A stretch of 64,000 nt of DNA from Thermoactinospora rubra (GTDB lineage Bacteria; Actinomycetota; Actinomycetes; Streptosporangiales; Streptosporangiaceae). The notes beneath the pieces were generated by a model. That model ran no database searches. It was given only the letters and a program-made list of their open reading frames with translations, and was not told where the DNA came from. The translations under genes were made by a program, and so were the position numbers. Positions 34,612-47,520 of this stretch are shown here, piece after piece. The number at the start of each line of letters is the position of its first letter. Positions within the stretch are counted from its first letter, which is position 1. Location: positions 124,001 through 188,000 of the forward strand of contig NZ_MSZZ01000032.1 of the NCBI RefSeq assembly GCF_002093975.1, given 5' to 3'.

Positions 34612-35757
34612 TCAAAGATCTTCCAGTACGGCTTCCGCCTCCGAAACCCGAACCCGCCCGGTCAGCAAGTCGTCCATGAGCCCATACTTGAGAATGCGGA
34701 GCTTTTCAAGCTCCGCATTATTCTTTTCCGCTGCCTCATCGAGGCTTTGGAGGATTGAAACTATTTGAAGTTGCTCGGCCTTGGGTGGCTTAGGGATCGG
34801 CAGAGGGCTTATAACACCCTGAGTTACCAGGGGCTGCCCGGTCTGGCTTCGAACCCTTCGAAGGTTGAACCAGGACAGATATCGTGCGATGAATTCCGCA
34901 TGCCATCCCGGATTGATCGAGGTGGCCCACAGCGCATTATCTGTGATCCACGCAGCACCTGGTACATGGTGAACAATCCCGACGCCGCCTTCGCCGACAC
35001 GGCCGATAGTGAAAGTGGGGCCTGGCGTAAGTTGGCGATCGCCATATCCTGATATCCCACTGGCGCCGTAGATGGGCGTCTTTCCTTCTATTGGCTGAGG
35101 TGCGGGGTATGGAAGCCCGCTGGAGAGGCTGAATGCATCCTTGCAGGCAAACTGGGGCCAGGATGAAGCGTTGCCGCTTAGGCCGTGCGTCATGAGGCGA
35201 GAAACCGTGCCTGCTTGTACAAGCTTTAGCTTGGTTGCGTAGGCATGGAAGTTGCTGATGAGTCCATCGAGAGTATCGAGAGTCTCCGCGATCCGTTGCT
35301 GCTCCAACTCATTGAATGCTGGCACGAGAAAGCGTTCAAAAAACTGTCTCGGAACTCGCCGCTGCCCCGCCGAGCCAGTCATCATGGCTGCTGCTGAGCG
35401 TCGCAGATACTTCGACCTAGTCCAATGGTAGATAAAGCGGGAGTTGGTTCCGTTTCGGGCCCGGAGGACGTGGAACTCGGTGCTGCCTTGGCCTATTTTT
35501 CCATCAAGACCGGAGACGAAGGCGCCCTTGCCGTTCTCCATGCACGGCGTAATCTTAGCAAAGAGTACATCGCCATCCCGGAAAGTAGGCTGCCCCGGGG
35601 ATAGCTCCGAGCGAGGACGCTCTCCGATGCGGAGAAGTTCCGCGTTGTCGGAAACGTCCTCCATGGCAATGTAGTGGACTACCTCGCTGTTTGGATAATC
35701 CTTCGGATTGATCTCGACCAGGTTCGCCAGTGGCACGTAGTGCGTTTGCTTACGCAT
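34612..35757 (-). CDS. hsdS: Type I restriction enzyme, S (specificity) subunit
   Basis: A 381-residue HsdS with two target-recognition domains. Each ends with the spacer-helix pattern: VPAFNELEQQRIAETLDTLD after the first and KPPKAEQLQIVSILQSLDEA after the second. It sets the DNA site for both cutting and methylation. ATG 35757 overlaps the end of hsdM by 8 bp. The DNA is visibly less GC-rich (near 50-55% in many lines) than hsdM and hsdR on either side. That is typical of specificity genes exchanged by recombination. The recognition sequence cannot be read from this. Confidence 0.92.
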   Translation of the reverse strand: MRKQTHYVPLANLVEINPKDYPNSEVVHYIAMEDVSDNAELLRIGERPRSELSPGQPTFRDGDVLFAKITPCMENGKGAFVSGLDGKIGQGSTEFHVLRARNGTNSRFIYHWTRSKYLRRSAAAMMTGSAGQRRVPRQFFERFLVPAFNELEQQRIAETLDTLDGLISNFHAYATKLKLVQAGTVSRLMTHGLSGNASSWPQFACKDAFSLSSGLPYPAPQPIEGKTPIYGASGISGYGDRQLTPGPTFTIGRVGEGGVGIVHHVPGAAWITDNALWATSINPGWHAEFIARYLSWFNLRRVRSQTGQPLVTQGVISPLPIPKPPKAEQLQIVSILQSLDEAAEKNNAELEKLRILKYGLMDDLLTGRVRVSEAEAVLEDL

Positions 35758-38194
35758 AGCCCAGCTCCTTAAGACAGGCACCCAGTTGCGCGGCGGCTGC
35801 TTCACGCTTAGCTTCGAGCTCGCGCAAGGTCACCGCATACTTGTCGGCCCAGGTGCGGAAGGCACCTTCAAGCAACCGGCGGGCGGCAGCCGTACGGGAC
35901 TCGAGACGGGACGCAAGCTGTGATCGCAGGACGTCGAGGACGAGGTCGCGGCGGGAGTCGTCATCCAGAGCGGCGTAGGCCATGCGGAGGCGCGGCAGGA
36001 AGTGGCCCTCCAAGACGGCTACCTTCTTCCTCGCGGCAGCCGTACGGGCCTTCAACGCCTTGAGCTCAGCCTCGGAGAGCTGATCCTCGGCGGGCTCGTC
36101 GGCCTCCTCATCCTCTTCGGAGGGCTTGGCGGTGGCGGCCTTGAGCTGGGCGTTCAGCTCGGCATAAGCCGTCTCGGCCTCCTCCAGCTCGGCGAGGTAG
36201 TCGGGAATGAGCGCCGGGACGACCCGGTGGTCTCGGGCCTTGCGCTTCTCGGCGGCGACCTTCTGCTTGTCCCAGTATTCGACGTCTTCCTCATCCAAGG
36301 CGAACGCCGACTCGATGGTGGTCAGCCAACCCTCGACGACCCCCTCGAACCCGTTGAGCCCGAGGGTCTTGATGTCATACTGCGCCTCACCCCACCAAGC
36401 GGCCACCACACCGGCGAGGTCGAAGCGGTCGAGAACGCCCAGCGGCTTGAGCTCGGTGACGAAGGAGTCGAGGAGCTCGGCGCGGACCTCCATGACCTTG
36501 CGTGTGTCGGGCAGCTCGACCAGGCGCTTGCTGTGCCGTACCCACCAATCGGAGAACGCCTCGCGCAGGCGCTCCTCGGCGGGAGCGGCGAGCGATGGGA
36601 GACGGTCGGCCGTCGCCTTCCAGCCCTCGGGGAGGAAGTCGTAGTAGTCGGCGTCGCGCTCGGTGAAGAGAACAGCCGGGTCGATGCCGAACGCCCGGAA
36701 CAGCCCGGCCTTGGCCTCGACCTCTGACTTGGGGACGCCGCCGTGGAGGTGGGCGCGGACGTCCTGGGGCTCGGGCGGGGGAGTGTTGTCGACGTAGCGG
36801 CGGATGTTGAGGTTGAAGTCGTTCTCGCGCAGTTCCTCGATGTCCACGACGCGGGCGAAGCCGGGGATGTCGCGGTATTCCTCGTAGGCGGCGACGATCT
36901 TCTCGGCGTGCTGCGGGTCGAGGTAGTTCTGCGCCCGGCCGGCGGTGAACTCGCGGTCGGCGTTGATGAACAGCACCTTGCCGCGCCGCTCGGGCGGACG
37001 CGGGGCGGTGCCGCGCAGGACGAGGATGCAGGCCGGGATGCCGGTGCCGTAGAACAGGTTGGGCGCCAGGCCGATCACGGCCTCCAGGCGGTCGTCCTTG
37101 ACGATGCCTTCCCGGATCTCCTTCTCCTTGCCGCCGCGGAAGAGCACGCCGTGCGGCATGACCGTGGCGCCGATCCCATCAGGGGTGAGCACGGCCAGCA
37201 CGTGCTGGGCGAACATGAGGTCCGCCTTCTTGCCGGTCTCGGGGGCGAAGCCGTACTTGAAGCGCTCCTTGTGCTTCATGTCGGCGGAGGAGTAGTTCAG
37301 CGAGAACGGCGGATTGGTGAGAACCCGGTCGAACCGTTCCAGCTCGCCGTTCTTGACGTGCTTGGGCTCCGCGAGGGTGTCGTCGTTCTCCAGCTTGGCG
37401 TTGAGCACGCCGTGGAGGATCATGTTCATCTTCGACACGGCCCAGGTGCCGCCGTTGTACTCCTGCCCGGCCAGGGTCAGGTCGCCGGAGTCGAGGCCGT
37501 GCTCGTCGATGTACTCCTTGGCGTGGATGAGCATGCCGCCCGAGCCCGAGCACGGGTCGTAGACGGCATGGCCGGGCTGCGGCTTCACCAGGCGCACCAT
37601 CATCCGGACGACGCCACGCGGGGTGTAGAACTCGCCGCCCTTCTTGCCGGCCGAGTCGGCGAACTGGGCGATCAGGTACTCGTAGGCCGCGCCGAGCAGG
37701 TCGGGGAACTCGAAGTCCTCGTTGCGCAGCCGTACCCGGGAGAAGTGGTCGATGAGCTGCTGCAGCCGCTTGTCCGGGATCGTCGACTGGCCGACCTTGC
37801 GCGTGAAGTCGATGTGCTCGAGGACGCCTTCCAGGGCGTCGACGTTCTCCTGCTCCAGCGCGGCCAGCGCCTTGTTGAGCATGTCGCCGACGTTCTTCTC
37901 GCGGGAGCGGTTCCAGATGTACGGCCAGCGGGCCTCTGCGGGCACGTAGAACTTGTCGCCCCGGTAGAAGTCCCGCACCTCCGCCATCCGCTCGGCTTCC
38001 TGCCGGCTCTTGCCCTGAGCCACCCACTTCTTGATGAGCTCATCGCGGACCACCTCGAACTGGTCGGAAGCCCGCTTCAGGAAGAGCATCCCGAAGATGT
38101 ACTCCTTGAACTCCGAGGCGTCCATCTTGCCGCGGAGGATGTCGGCAGCCCCGAACAGGTGCCGCTCGAGCTGCGGCAACGTCAGCTTCGCCAC
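35750..38194 (-). CDS. hsdM: Type I restriction-modification system, M (methylase) subunit
   Basis: An 814-residue HsdM. The N-terminal helical domain starts LPQLERHLFGAADILRGKMD. The methylase core has DPCSGSGGMLIHA near 212 and the catalytic NPPF in LTNPPFSLNY near 296. The protein is longer than the usual 500-odd residues because of a charged, partly coiled-coil C-terminal extension (about 530-814, with an Asp/Glu-rich stretch near 690). The GTG start follows GGAGAAGGG. It is the first gene of the leftward operon and diverges from the SNF2-type helicase gene. Confidence 0.94.
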   Translation of the reverse strand: MAKLTLPQLERHLFGAADILRGKMDASEFKEYIFGMLFLKRASDQFEVVRDELIKKWVAQGKSRQEAERMAEVRDFYRGDKFYVPAEARWPYIWNRSREKNVGDMLNKALAALEQENVDALEGVLEHIDFTRKVGQSTIPDKRLQQLIDHFSRVRLRNEDFEFPDLLGAAYEYLIAQFADSAGKKGGEFYTPRGVVRMMVRLVKPQPGHAVYDPCSGSGGMLIHAKEYIDEHGLDSGDLTLAGQEYNGGTWAVSKMNMILHGVLNAKLENDDTLAEPKHVKNGELERFDRVLTNPPFSLNYSSADMKHKERFKYGFAPETGKKADLMFAQHVLAVLTPDGIGATVMPHGVLFRGGKEKEIREGIVKDDRLEAVIGLAPNLFYGTGIPACILVLRGTAPRPPERRGKVLFINADREFTAGRAQNYLDPQHAEKIVAAYEEYRDIPGFARVVDIEELRENDFNLNIRRYVDNTPPPEPQDVRAHLHGGVPKSEVEAKAGLFRAFGIDPAVLFTERDADYYDFLPEGWKATADRLPSLAAPAEERLREAFSDWWVRHSKRLVELPDTRKVMEVRAELLDSFVTELKPLGVLDRFDLAGVVAAWWGEAQYDIKTLGLNGFEGVVEGWLTTIESAFALDEEDVEYWDKQKVAAEKRKARDHRVVPALIPDYLAELEEAETAYAELNAQLKAATAKPSEEDEEADEPAEDQLSEAELKALKARTAAARKKVAVLEGHFLPRLRMAYAALDDDSRRDLVLDVLRSQLASRLESRTAAARRLLEGAFRTWADKYAVTLRELEAKREAAAAQLGACLKELGYA

Positions 38195-38342
38195 GTGGTG
38201 GCCCTTCTCCTTCGATCAGCAGGACATCCCGACCAGTCTCGCAGGCGTCTCACTGATGAGCCCTTGCTTCTCCGGTACCGCTGCGCGCACCGTTGACAGC
38301 AACGGTAGCACTTCGAGATGGTTATGCGAACACCATAGATAT

Positions 38343-38367
38343 CTGCTGTGTCCGAAGTTCACAGCAG
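38343..38367. promoter_or_regulatory. Inverted repeat in front of the SNF2-type helicase gene
   Basis: CTGCTGTG (38343-38350) and CACAGCAG (38360-38367) form a perfect 8-bp inverted repeat with a 9-nt centre. It ends one base before the AGGAG ribosome binding site of the helicase gene and lies in the region divergent to hsdM. It could be an operator or an RNA hairpin limiting translation. Confidence 0.5.
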
Positions 38368-38378
38368 CAGGAGTCTTT

Positions 38379-41777
<3,399 letters not shown>

Positions 41778-43404
41778 GCACCAGCTCGGCGAAGTTCCCG
41801 CTGTGGATCACCGGCCATCGGTCGACACGCAGGCTTCCCGTCTCGCCCCGCCCGTCGGTGATGACGATCCGGCCGTCGCAGTACAGCCTGAAGGCGGCCG
41901 GTTCACCGAGCCGGATCTTCAGATGGTCTCGTGGCTCGTCGTTGATGCGGATCTTGACGGTCTCGCCGGTGATGGAGCGCACACGCAGCCGGCCCACACC
42001 CTGCCGCGGGCATCCGGAGCCGGCCGCGCGCCAGTCGTAGTACACCGTCGACATCGAGAACGCCTGCCAGGGATCATAGAGAGGCGTGTGGGCGCGATAG
42101 ATCACTTCCTGGCCCGAGTCCCACTCCAGGATGAAATCGAAGCCGGGCCGGTGCAGGTTCAGCCTGCCGTACTCCGTGGTATTGGCCAGGCCGGCCACGA
42201 TCGCCTCTTCAGGTGCGACGCTGGTGGTGTCGAACACCTCGGCCTTGGGGAACAGGGCGCCCAGGCGCCGGCCCACATAGGGGATGCGGCTCATGCCCCC
42301 CACGAGCACGACGTACCTGATCTCATTGATCAGCCCATCGGGTCCGAGGCGGCGCAGTTCCTCGGGTGAGTGCGTCCGGGTGCCGCCATCGGGAAGCGGG
42401 ATGGTCTCGGTCATCTTCGCGCTCCGCAGTGCGGCGAAGATGTGGGCCTCGGCTCGATCAAGCTGCGGGCGAAACGCTTCGACCAACTGCTCGCGGGTGT
42501 AGATCAGTTCGGGGAAGTCCAGGCCACGGGTCAGCACTCGGTGGGATTCCGCTGAGGTGAGGCGAATCTTGGCCTCGCGGGCCGCGTTGAGGAGTAACGC
42601 CTCCACGAGATGCGGGTTGGGCAGGTCGCCAATGACGATCCCGCGCTTGGCCAGCATCAGGGCGAGTTGACCAACGATCGCCCTGTCCAAGGTGTCGCCT
42701 GCTTCCGCACTGCCGAGGGCGGACAGCACCGAGATCTCCGGCTGGTCCCGGCCCGCGATGTCGAGGACAGCGATATCCAGCGTGCCGCCGCCCATATCGA
42801 AGACGAGCAACTTCCCATGGGGCCGCTTTCCCGGCTGATAGAAGCGGTGGGTGGCCCAGGCGACCCCTGCGGCGATCGGCTCGTCGATCAGGCTGGCACC
42901 AGTGACTGGAAAGCCGGCTTCCGCTGCAAGTTTGAGCAGCCGTTCACGCTGGTCTCCCGTCCACATCGCGGGGCAGCCCAGCCTGACCTCTCCAGCGTCG
43001 CTGAGCGGCTGCCCTGCTGCTTCGGCTCGGCGGGCGATCTCTCGCAACAGGGCGACGATCACCTTGTCAGCGTTGACTTCAACGTTGCCGATGCGAAGCG
43101 TCTTGCGGTTCTCTGTGATGGCCCGCTTCGCCGACCTGATGATCCGATTGGCGGGTTGATCCTCCGCTTCTTCGCCCACCAGCAAGGTGTCACCGAAGAC
43201 GGCGGCAACGGATGGCAGCCAGGTCGTGCTGTGCCCAATGGGCACGATCTCCAGCGGCAGTCGGCCCACCTGGTCGGCCACCAGGGATGTAGACGTGCCG
43301 AAGTCGATGCCGGTTGCGTGCTCTGCGGCCATCCGTACTCCTCAACCGTGGGGATCAACCGCCACGGTACGGCATGGCGACGACAATTCTCCTGGCTTAT
43401 CCGC

Positions 43405-45282
43405 TTATTTCTGGTGTTCAACTAGTGCCTTGTGAAGCACCACCTCTTCGGTGGATGAGGACCAGACGTAGCCGGGTCGGCGGATGATCACCTCTTCGCC
43501 GGGTTCGGGGTCACCGGCGATGGCCTTGTGGCGCCTTGGGTCAAATACTGATTTTTCATGAATTGTCCCGATTGGTGTCATTTTGTAGGCAGATGTAAGT
43601 CCGTGAATCCGCGAAATCATGGTTTCGGACGAGACGCTTCGAGCTGAGAGCTCTTCGACCTCGGCTGCCAGGTCGGCGAGCGCCCTCATGACGTCGATCT
43701 GGAGCTGGCGGTCCTGCGATGCCCGCCTTCGAAGCACGCTGGTCTGCGTCTCATGTAGTTCGCGTTCCAGCCGGGTGCACCGTTCGGAGAGCTCTTGAGC
43801 CCGGCGCTCCGCTTCGGTCATCAAGGCCGTCGCGGTCTCGGCCTCTTCGCGTGCTCTCTGTAGCTCGTTTCTTGCCGCGACCAGTTGCTCGTGGCCGCTG
43901 AGCGCCTCGGCCCAGCCCGCCGCGATGGGGTCGTGTCTGCTTACTCGTCGGAACGCGTTGGCGACCGCGGGAATCGGCAACTGTTCTGCCAGCTCTGCGG
44001 GCAGGCTCAGGAAAAGCCCAAGCCTGGCCCGGGTGGTCACCTCGGCCAGTTCGCGCTCCAGCAGCGGCCGCACGACGGACTCAAGTATCTCAGGCGAGGC
44101 GATGATCCTGCCGAACCGTCCTTGACCGCACTCGACGAGGCTCGCCGTGGTGGCGCCATCCCACCATCGAGGGCTCAGCAGGCTGCCGGGCCATCGTTGA
44201 TGCACCGCCACCATGAGCGGCACCCGGCCGCCCTTGTCAGAGAAAGGCAGGGGCTGCGCCAGTAAAGCGACCCGCTCGGGCGAGACGACATCCTTGCCCA
44301 GATGTGGAATGGCTCGGCTCAGGGCATGTGCCACGAGATCCAGAACCTCGAGATCGGCCTTCTGCGGATCCTTGGCCAGGAACAATGCCAGCTGAATAAA
44401 TGGCCGGACCAGCTCACTGGACATTTCGGGGCGTGCCGCTACCCGGCGCAGCAACCATCTGGCTGCGGTTAGGAGCTCTGATGATGTTTGGGAGCGAAGC
44501 TCGGCAATCGCGGCAATAAGCACACCCTGCCAGATTTCAGGCGACAGCGACTCTACCGGAGTCTTTTTCGGTACGGCAAGCAACAGCGTGGAGAAGATCC
44601 GGCGATCGGTCTCATCCAGCTCACCGAAGAACGTGCTGATCGCTGGAACGTCCAGCCTGCCAAGGGCCACTCCAGTGTGGAGTGGTTCGGCGAGGTATTC
44701 CTGGATATCGCGCGACTGTTTGGCATCAAGGAGCTTGGCTAGCCGCTCCGAGAATGATCCAGCCGGTTCTTTGGATGCGACGGCCTGTGATGTCTCGGGC
44801 GTCGGGATCTCTTCGGCCTTGTCGGCGTCCGGCAACGCCACAGACGACGGCGTTTCCGAGGGTCGCGCGTGGTAGACGTTGGATGCCAGTTCGACGCTGT
44901 CGTGTTTGGCGAGTTTGGGCTGAATCCGCTTCCATGCCTTGTCCACGGATGCTTCGTCGAGACCGAATTCCAGGAGCTTCGATTTGACGTCCTGGGCTTT
45001 CAGTCCTTTTGGGTGCTCGATGAGCAGTTGGAGTACCACTCCGAGGGGATCATCGGTGAACTTCTTGATGACCTCGTCCGGGTCCATCAGGGACATGAAG
45101 CGGAGCGTCCCCTCGATGGCGAGCTGGTTGCGGGAGTCCAGCCGCAGGTTCTCCTCAGTTCCATCGTCGTTCCACCGGACGGAGAAGACGCCCTTCTCTC
45201 GGGAGAGCACCTTGCCCACGCGGATGGACTTGCCGTCCTCCGACCTCCGCACCACGACCTGACTTCGATCCACGCGTCCCAA
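43405..45282 (-). CDS. Large protein with Tudor-like N-terminus, coiled coil and C-terminal GrpE-like domain
   Basis: A 625-residue protein. Residues 8-55 resemble an SH3/Tudor fold (KVLSREKGVFSVRWNDDGTE), about 80-140 a winged helix, and about 190-450 are helical repeats. About 455-545 form a coiled coil. The last 60 residues match the head of GrpE: MTPIGTIHEKSVFDPRRHKA, then GEEVIIRRPGYVW and ending VVLHKALVE, as in PIG..GE.FDP..H.A ... PGY ... VLRPALV. It therefore looks like a nucleotide-exchange factor for the Hsp70 encoded 72 bp downstream. No family name is known to me. The start (TTG 45282 or GTG 45273) is uncertain. Confidence 0.8.
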   Translation of the reverse strand: MGRVDRSQVVVRRSEDGKSIRVGKVLSREKGVFSVRWNDDGTEENLRLDSRNQLAIEGTLRFMSLMDPDEVIKKFTDDPLGVVLQLLIEHPKGLKAQDVKSKLLEFGLDEASVDKAWKRIQPKLAKHDSVELASNVYHARPSETPSSVALPDADKAEEIPTPETSQAVASKEPAGSFSERLAKLLDAKQSRDIQEYLAEPLHTGVALGRLDVPAISTFFGELDETDRRIFSTLLLAVPKKTPVESLSPEIWQGVLIAAIAELRSQTSSELLTAARWLLRRVAARPEMSSELVRPFIQLALFLAKDPQKADLEVLDLVAHALSRAIPHLGKDVVSPERVALLAQPLPFSDKGGRVPLMVAVHQRWPGSLLSPRWWDGATTASLVECGQGRFGRIIASPEILESVVRPLLERELAEVTTRARLGLFLSLPAELAEQLPIPAVANAFRRVSRHDPIAAGWAEALSGHEQLVAARNELQRAREEAETATALMTEAERRAQELSERCTRLERELHETQTSVLRRRASQDRQLQIDVMRALADLAAEVEELSARSVSSETMISRIHGLTSAYKMTPIGTIHEKSVFDPRRHKAIAGDPEPGEEVIIRRPGYVWSSSTEEVVLHKALVEHQK

Positions 45283-45347
45283 CTGTAAGGGTGGTTCGTC
45301 CTCTTGACTCGGTCAAGGTCGCGATTTATCGCTAATCACTGCCTATT

Positions 45348-46517
45348 ATGCGGATCATGACCTTCGGCTCAGATCGGGCCGCGCGGCGGACCGGGCAGTC
45401 TCCGGGTCTGAGCTGGGCACTGGTGCCGTTCTTCTGCTGCGGCGGGATGCCGATCCCGTTCATGATCGCGTATGCGGCCTACCGGCTGCGCAGCAGTACC
45501 TTGTGGATCGCGGCGGCAGGTTACCTCGCGGTTGAGGTGGGCGTTCTGGCGGCAGCCTCGGTCTTGGAGCATGTCCCCAAGGAAGACCCGCGCTGGACGG
45601 TCACCTCCTTCGTCTGGCTCGGGGTCTGCGTGGGCGGAACGGCTCACCTCCTCATCCTGCGGAACAAGCTGGCGCCCTCCGAGGTACGTCATGCGAGTGC
45701 TGTGCGTACGCGGCCGATCACTCACGTCACATACGCTCCACCCGCTCCGTCCGTGCTTCGGTGGGTTGGCCGGTACGCCCTTCTGGCGAAGATCGGCGAA
45801 GGCGGGCAGGGTGCTGTCTACCTGGCGCGATCTCCCGACGGCCGGGAAGTCGCGCTCAAACTCCTGCATGCCCGCGTCGCCCACGGCGAGCACGAGGGTT
45901 TCCTCGCCGAGGCGAATGTGGCTCGGCGCGTGCCGGCGTTCGCCACGGCGCGGGTGGTCGATGTCGGCATCGATGACGGCGTGCCGTACATCGTCAGCGA
46001 ATACGTCCACGGTCCCTCGCTCGACCAGCTCGTTCGCCGTGAGGGGCCGCGTCCTCCGGACAGCTTGATCCGGCTGTCCATCGCGACGGCGGCCGCGCTC
46101 AATGGGATCCATGGAGCCGGTGTCGTGCACAGGGACTTCAAGCCGGCCAACGTCCTGTTGGCGCAGGACGGCCCCCGCGTGATCGACTTCGGCGTCGCGC
46201 GGGCACTCGATCGCCTCACCACCTCGGGCGGGTGGAAAGGCACCCCCGCGTTCATGTCCCCCGAGCAGGTCGAAGGCGGTCAGGCGGGCCCTTCTTCGGA
46301 CATTTTCAGCTGGGGCGCCACCATGTACTTCGCCGCCACCGGTCGCCTGGCCTTCGACGGCTCATCCGCCTGGGCCGTCGCCAACCAGATCCTCCACCAT
46401 GACCCTGACCTGGGGATGCTTCCCGCACCCCTGCGGGACATCGCTGCGGCCGCTCTACGCAAGAACCCGAGCGAACGCCCATCCGCAGCGCAGCTATTGC
46501 TATGGCTGTCACGATAA
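45348..46517 (+). CDS. Membrane-anchored Ser/Thr protein kinase
   Basis: A 389-residue kinase with an unusual layout. Residues 20-105 hold three hydrophobic segments (WALVPFFCCGGMPIPFMIAY, LWIAAAGYLAVEVGVLAAAS, SFVWLGVCVGGTAHLLIL), and the kinase domain is C-terminal (about 140-389). The kinase is intact: IGEGGQGAVYLARS, EVALKLLHARV, VVHRDFKPANVLL, VIDFGVARAL, PAFMSPEQVEGG. In PknB-type kinases the kinase is N-terminal and PASTA repeats lie outside. Here a separate PASTA protein is encoded two genes downstream. The start (ATG 45348 or 45357) is uncertain. It is divergent from the GrpE-like gene. Confidence 0.87.
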   Translation: MRIMTFGSDRAARRTGQSPGLSWALVPFFCCGGMPIPFMIAYAAYRLRSSTLWIAAAGYLAVEVGVLAAASVLEHVPKEDPRWTVTSFVWLGVCVGGTAHLLILRNKLAPSEVRHASAVRTRPITHVTYAPPAPSVLRWVGRYALLAKIGEGGQGAVYLARSPDGREVALKLLHARVAHGEHEGFLAEANVARRVPAFATARVVDVGIDDGVPYIVSEYVHGPSLDQLVRREGPRPPDSLIRLSIATAAALNGIHGAGVVHRDFKPANVLLAQDGPRVIDFGVARALDRLTTSGGWKGTPAFMSPEQVEGGQAGPSSDIFSWGATMYFAATGRLAFDGSSAWAVANQILHHDPDLGMLPAPLRDIAAAALRKNPSERPSAAQLLLWLSR

Positions 46518-46589
46518 GACTGCTTGCATATCGAGTTCACAGCATCTATGGTGGTTCTCGGCGATGCAGTCGAGGCATCTGGGGCTGTT

Positions 46590-47042
46590 ATGCGATCCCT
46601 CCGCAGTGGCCGGGCAATCCACTTACTTGACATCGAGAACCTGACCGCGTCGCCTTCGCCCACTACGGCGGAGGTCGCGCGCACCATGACCGAATACCGG
46701 CAGCGGATCCCGATCGGGCCGCTGGACCAGTTCGTCGTCGGGGTCAACCCCCGCTCCCTGGTCGAGGTCGGCCGAGTGATCCACGGCGCCCAGATCCTCA
46801 CCCGATCCGGCCCGGACGGCGCCGACAGCGTGCTGACCGAGATGGCCGTCAACGACCGCATCGACCTGCGTTTCGAGCGCGTCGTCATCGGCTCGGGAGA
46901 CGGCTACTTCGCCGACCTGGTCACGTGGCTGAACGCCCACGACGTCCACGTCACGGTCGTGTCCCGGCCCCGCTGGCTCAGCTGGCGCCTCTATGTCGTG
47001 ACCAGCGACATCACCTACCTGGACGCGGCCCTCGCCGCCTGA
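46590..47042 (+). CDS. NYN/PIN-like ribonuclease candidate
   Basis: A protein of about 150 residues with the NYN fold marks. An N-terminal strand HLLDIENLTAS carries the first acidic pair, an internal GADSVLTEMAV segment the second, and VVIGSGDGYFADLVTWLNAH the third. A basic, Trp-rich tail follows. The acidic residues suggest a metal-dependent RNase. The start is uncertain: ATG 46590 has a weak GGGG nearby, and ATG 46548 or TTG 46524 are alternatives. It lies between a membrane kinase and a PASTA protein on the same strand and may be an effector regulated by the kinase. Confidence 0.78.
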   Translation: MRSLRSGRAIHLLDIENLTASPSPTTAEVARTMTEYRQRIPIGPLDQFVVGVNPRSLVEVGRVIHGAQILTRSGPDGADSVLTEMAVNDRIDLRFERVVIGSGDGYFADLVTWLNAHDVHVTVVSRPRWLSWRLYVVTSDITYLDAALAA

Positions 47043-47058
47043 TCACCAAGGACGCCCC

Positions 47059-47520
47059 ATGACCTACCAACCCCCCATGCCCCCGCCTGCGCGGCGCGGC
47101 TTCTCCGGTGCGGCGGTCGCGCTGATCGCCCTCCTCGCCCTGGGCGCCGGCTGCCTCGGCGGCGTCGCCGTGGGCAGCGCGGGCGGCTCGTCCACCAGTA
47201 CGGCGGAGCCGCAGCCGGCGAGCACCACCAAAGCCGCCCAGGCGAAGCCGGAGGACACCCGGCTGCCCGAGCCTGCGCAGACCAAGTCCAAGTACGTCAA
47301 GCTCCCCGACTTCAGGGGGCAGAACGCGGCGATCGCCAAGCAGTGGCTCGTCGACCAGGGCTGGGATGAGTTCGCCGACATCAAACTGGGTTCGCAGGAC
47401 CCCTACGACACGATGGTGCTGCTGCCGGAGAACTGGACGGTGACCAAGCAGTCCCACCGTCCCGGCAGCAAGGTCAAGGTCGGCACCACCATCGTGCTCA
47501 CGTGCACGAAGGAATCCTGA
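47059..47520 (+). CDS. Membrane-anchored PASTA-domain protein
   Basis: A 153-residue protein. Residues 1-13 are Pro-rich and cytoplasmic, 14-40 a single membrane segment (GAAVALIALLALGAGCLGGV), 41-75 a Ser/Thr/Ala linker, and 80-153 one PASTA domain (VKLPDFRGQNAAIAKQWLVD ... GSKVKVGTTIVLTC). PASTA domains bind peptidoglycan fragments or muropeptides. Having PASTA on its own chain beside a kinase that lacks it suggests a split receptor. ATG 47059 has AAGGACG upstream. Confidence 0.88.
   Translation: MTYQPPMPPPARRGFSGAAVALIALLALGAGCLGGVAVGSAGGSSTSTAEPQPASTTKAAQAKPEDTRLPEPAQTKSKYVKLPDFRGQNAAIAKQWLVDQGWDEFADIKLGSQDPYDTMVLLPENWTVTKQSHRPGSKVKVGTTIVLTCTKES

Noticed and set aside
38293..38298. TTGACA as a -35 box for the SNF2-type helicase gene
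   Set aside because: No convincing -10 element lies 16-18 bp downstream, so I do not call a promoter.
47059..47160. Lipoprotein signal in the PASTA protein (LGAGC)
   Set aside because: The residue at -3 relative to Cys is Gly, not Leu/Val/Ile, and the segment fits a plain membrane anchor.
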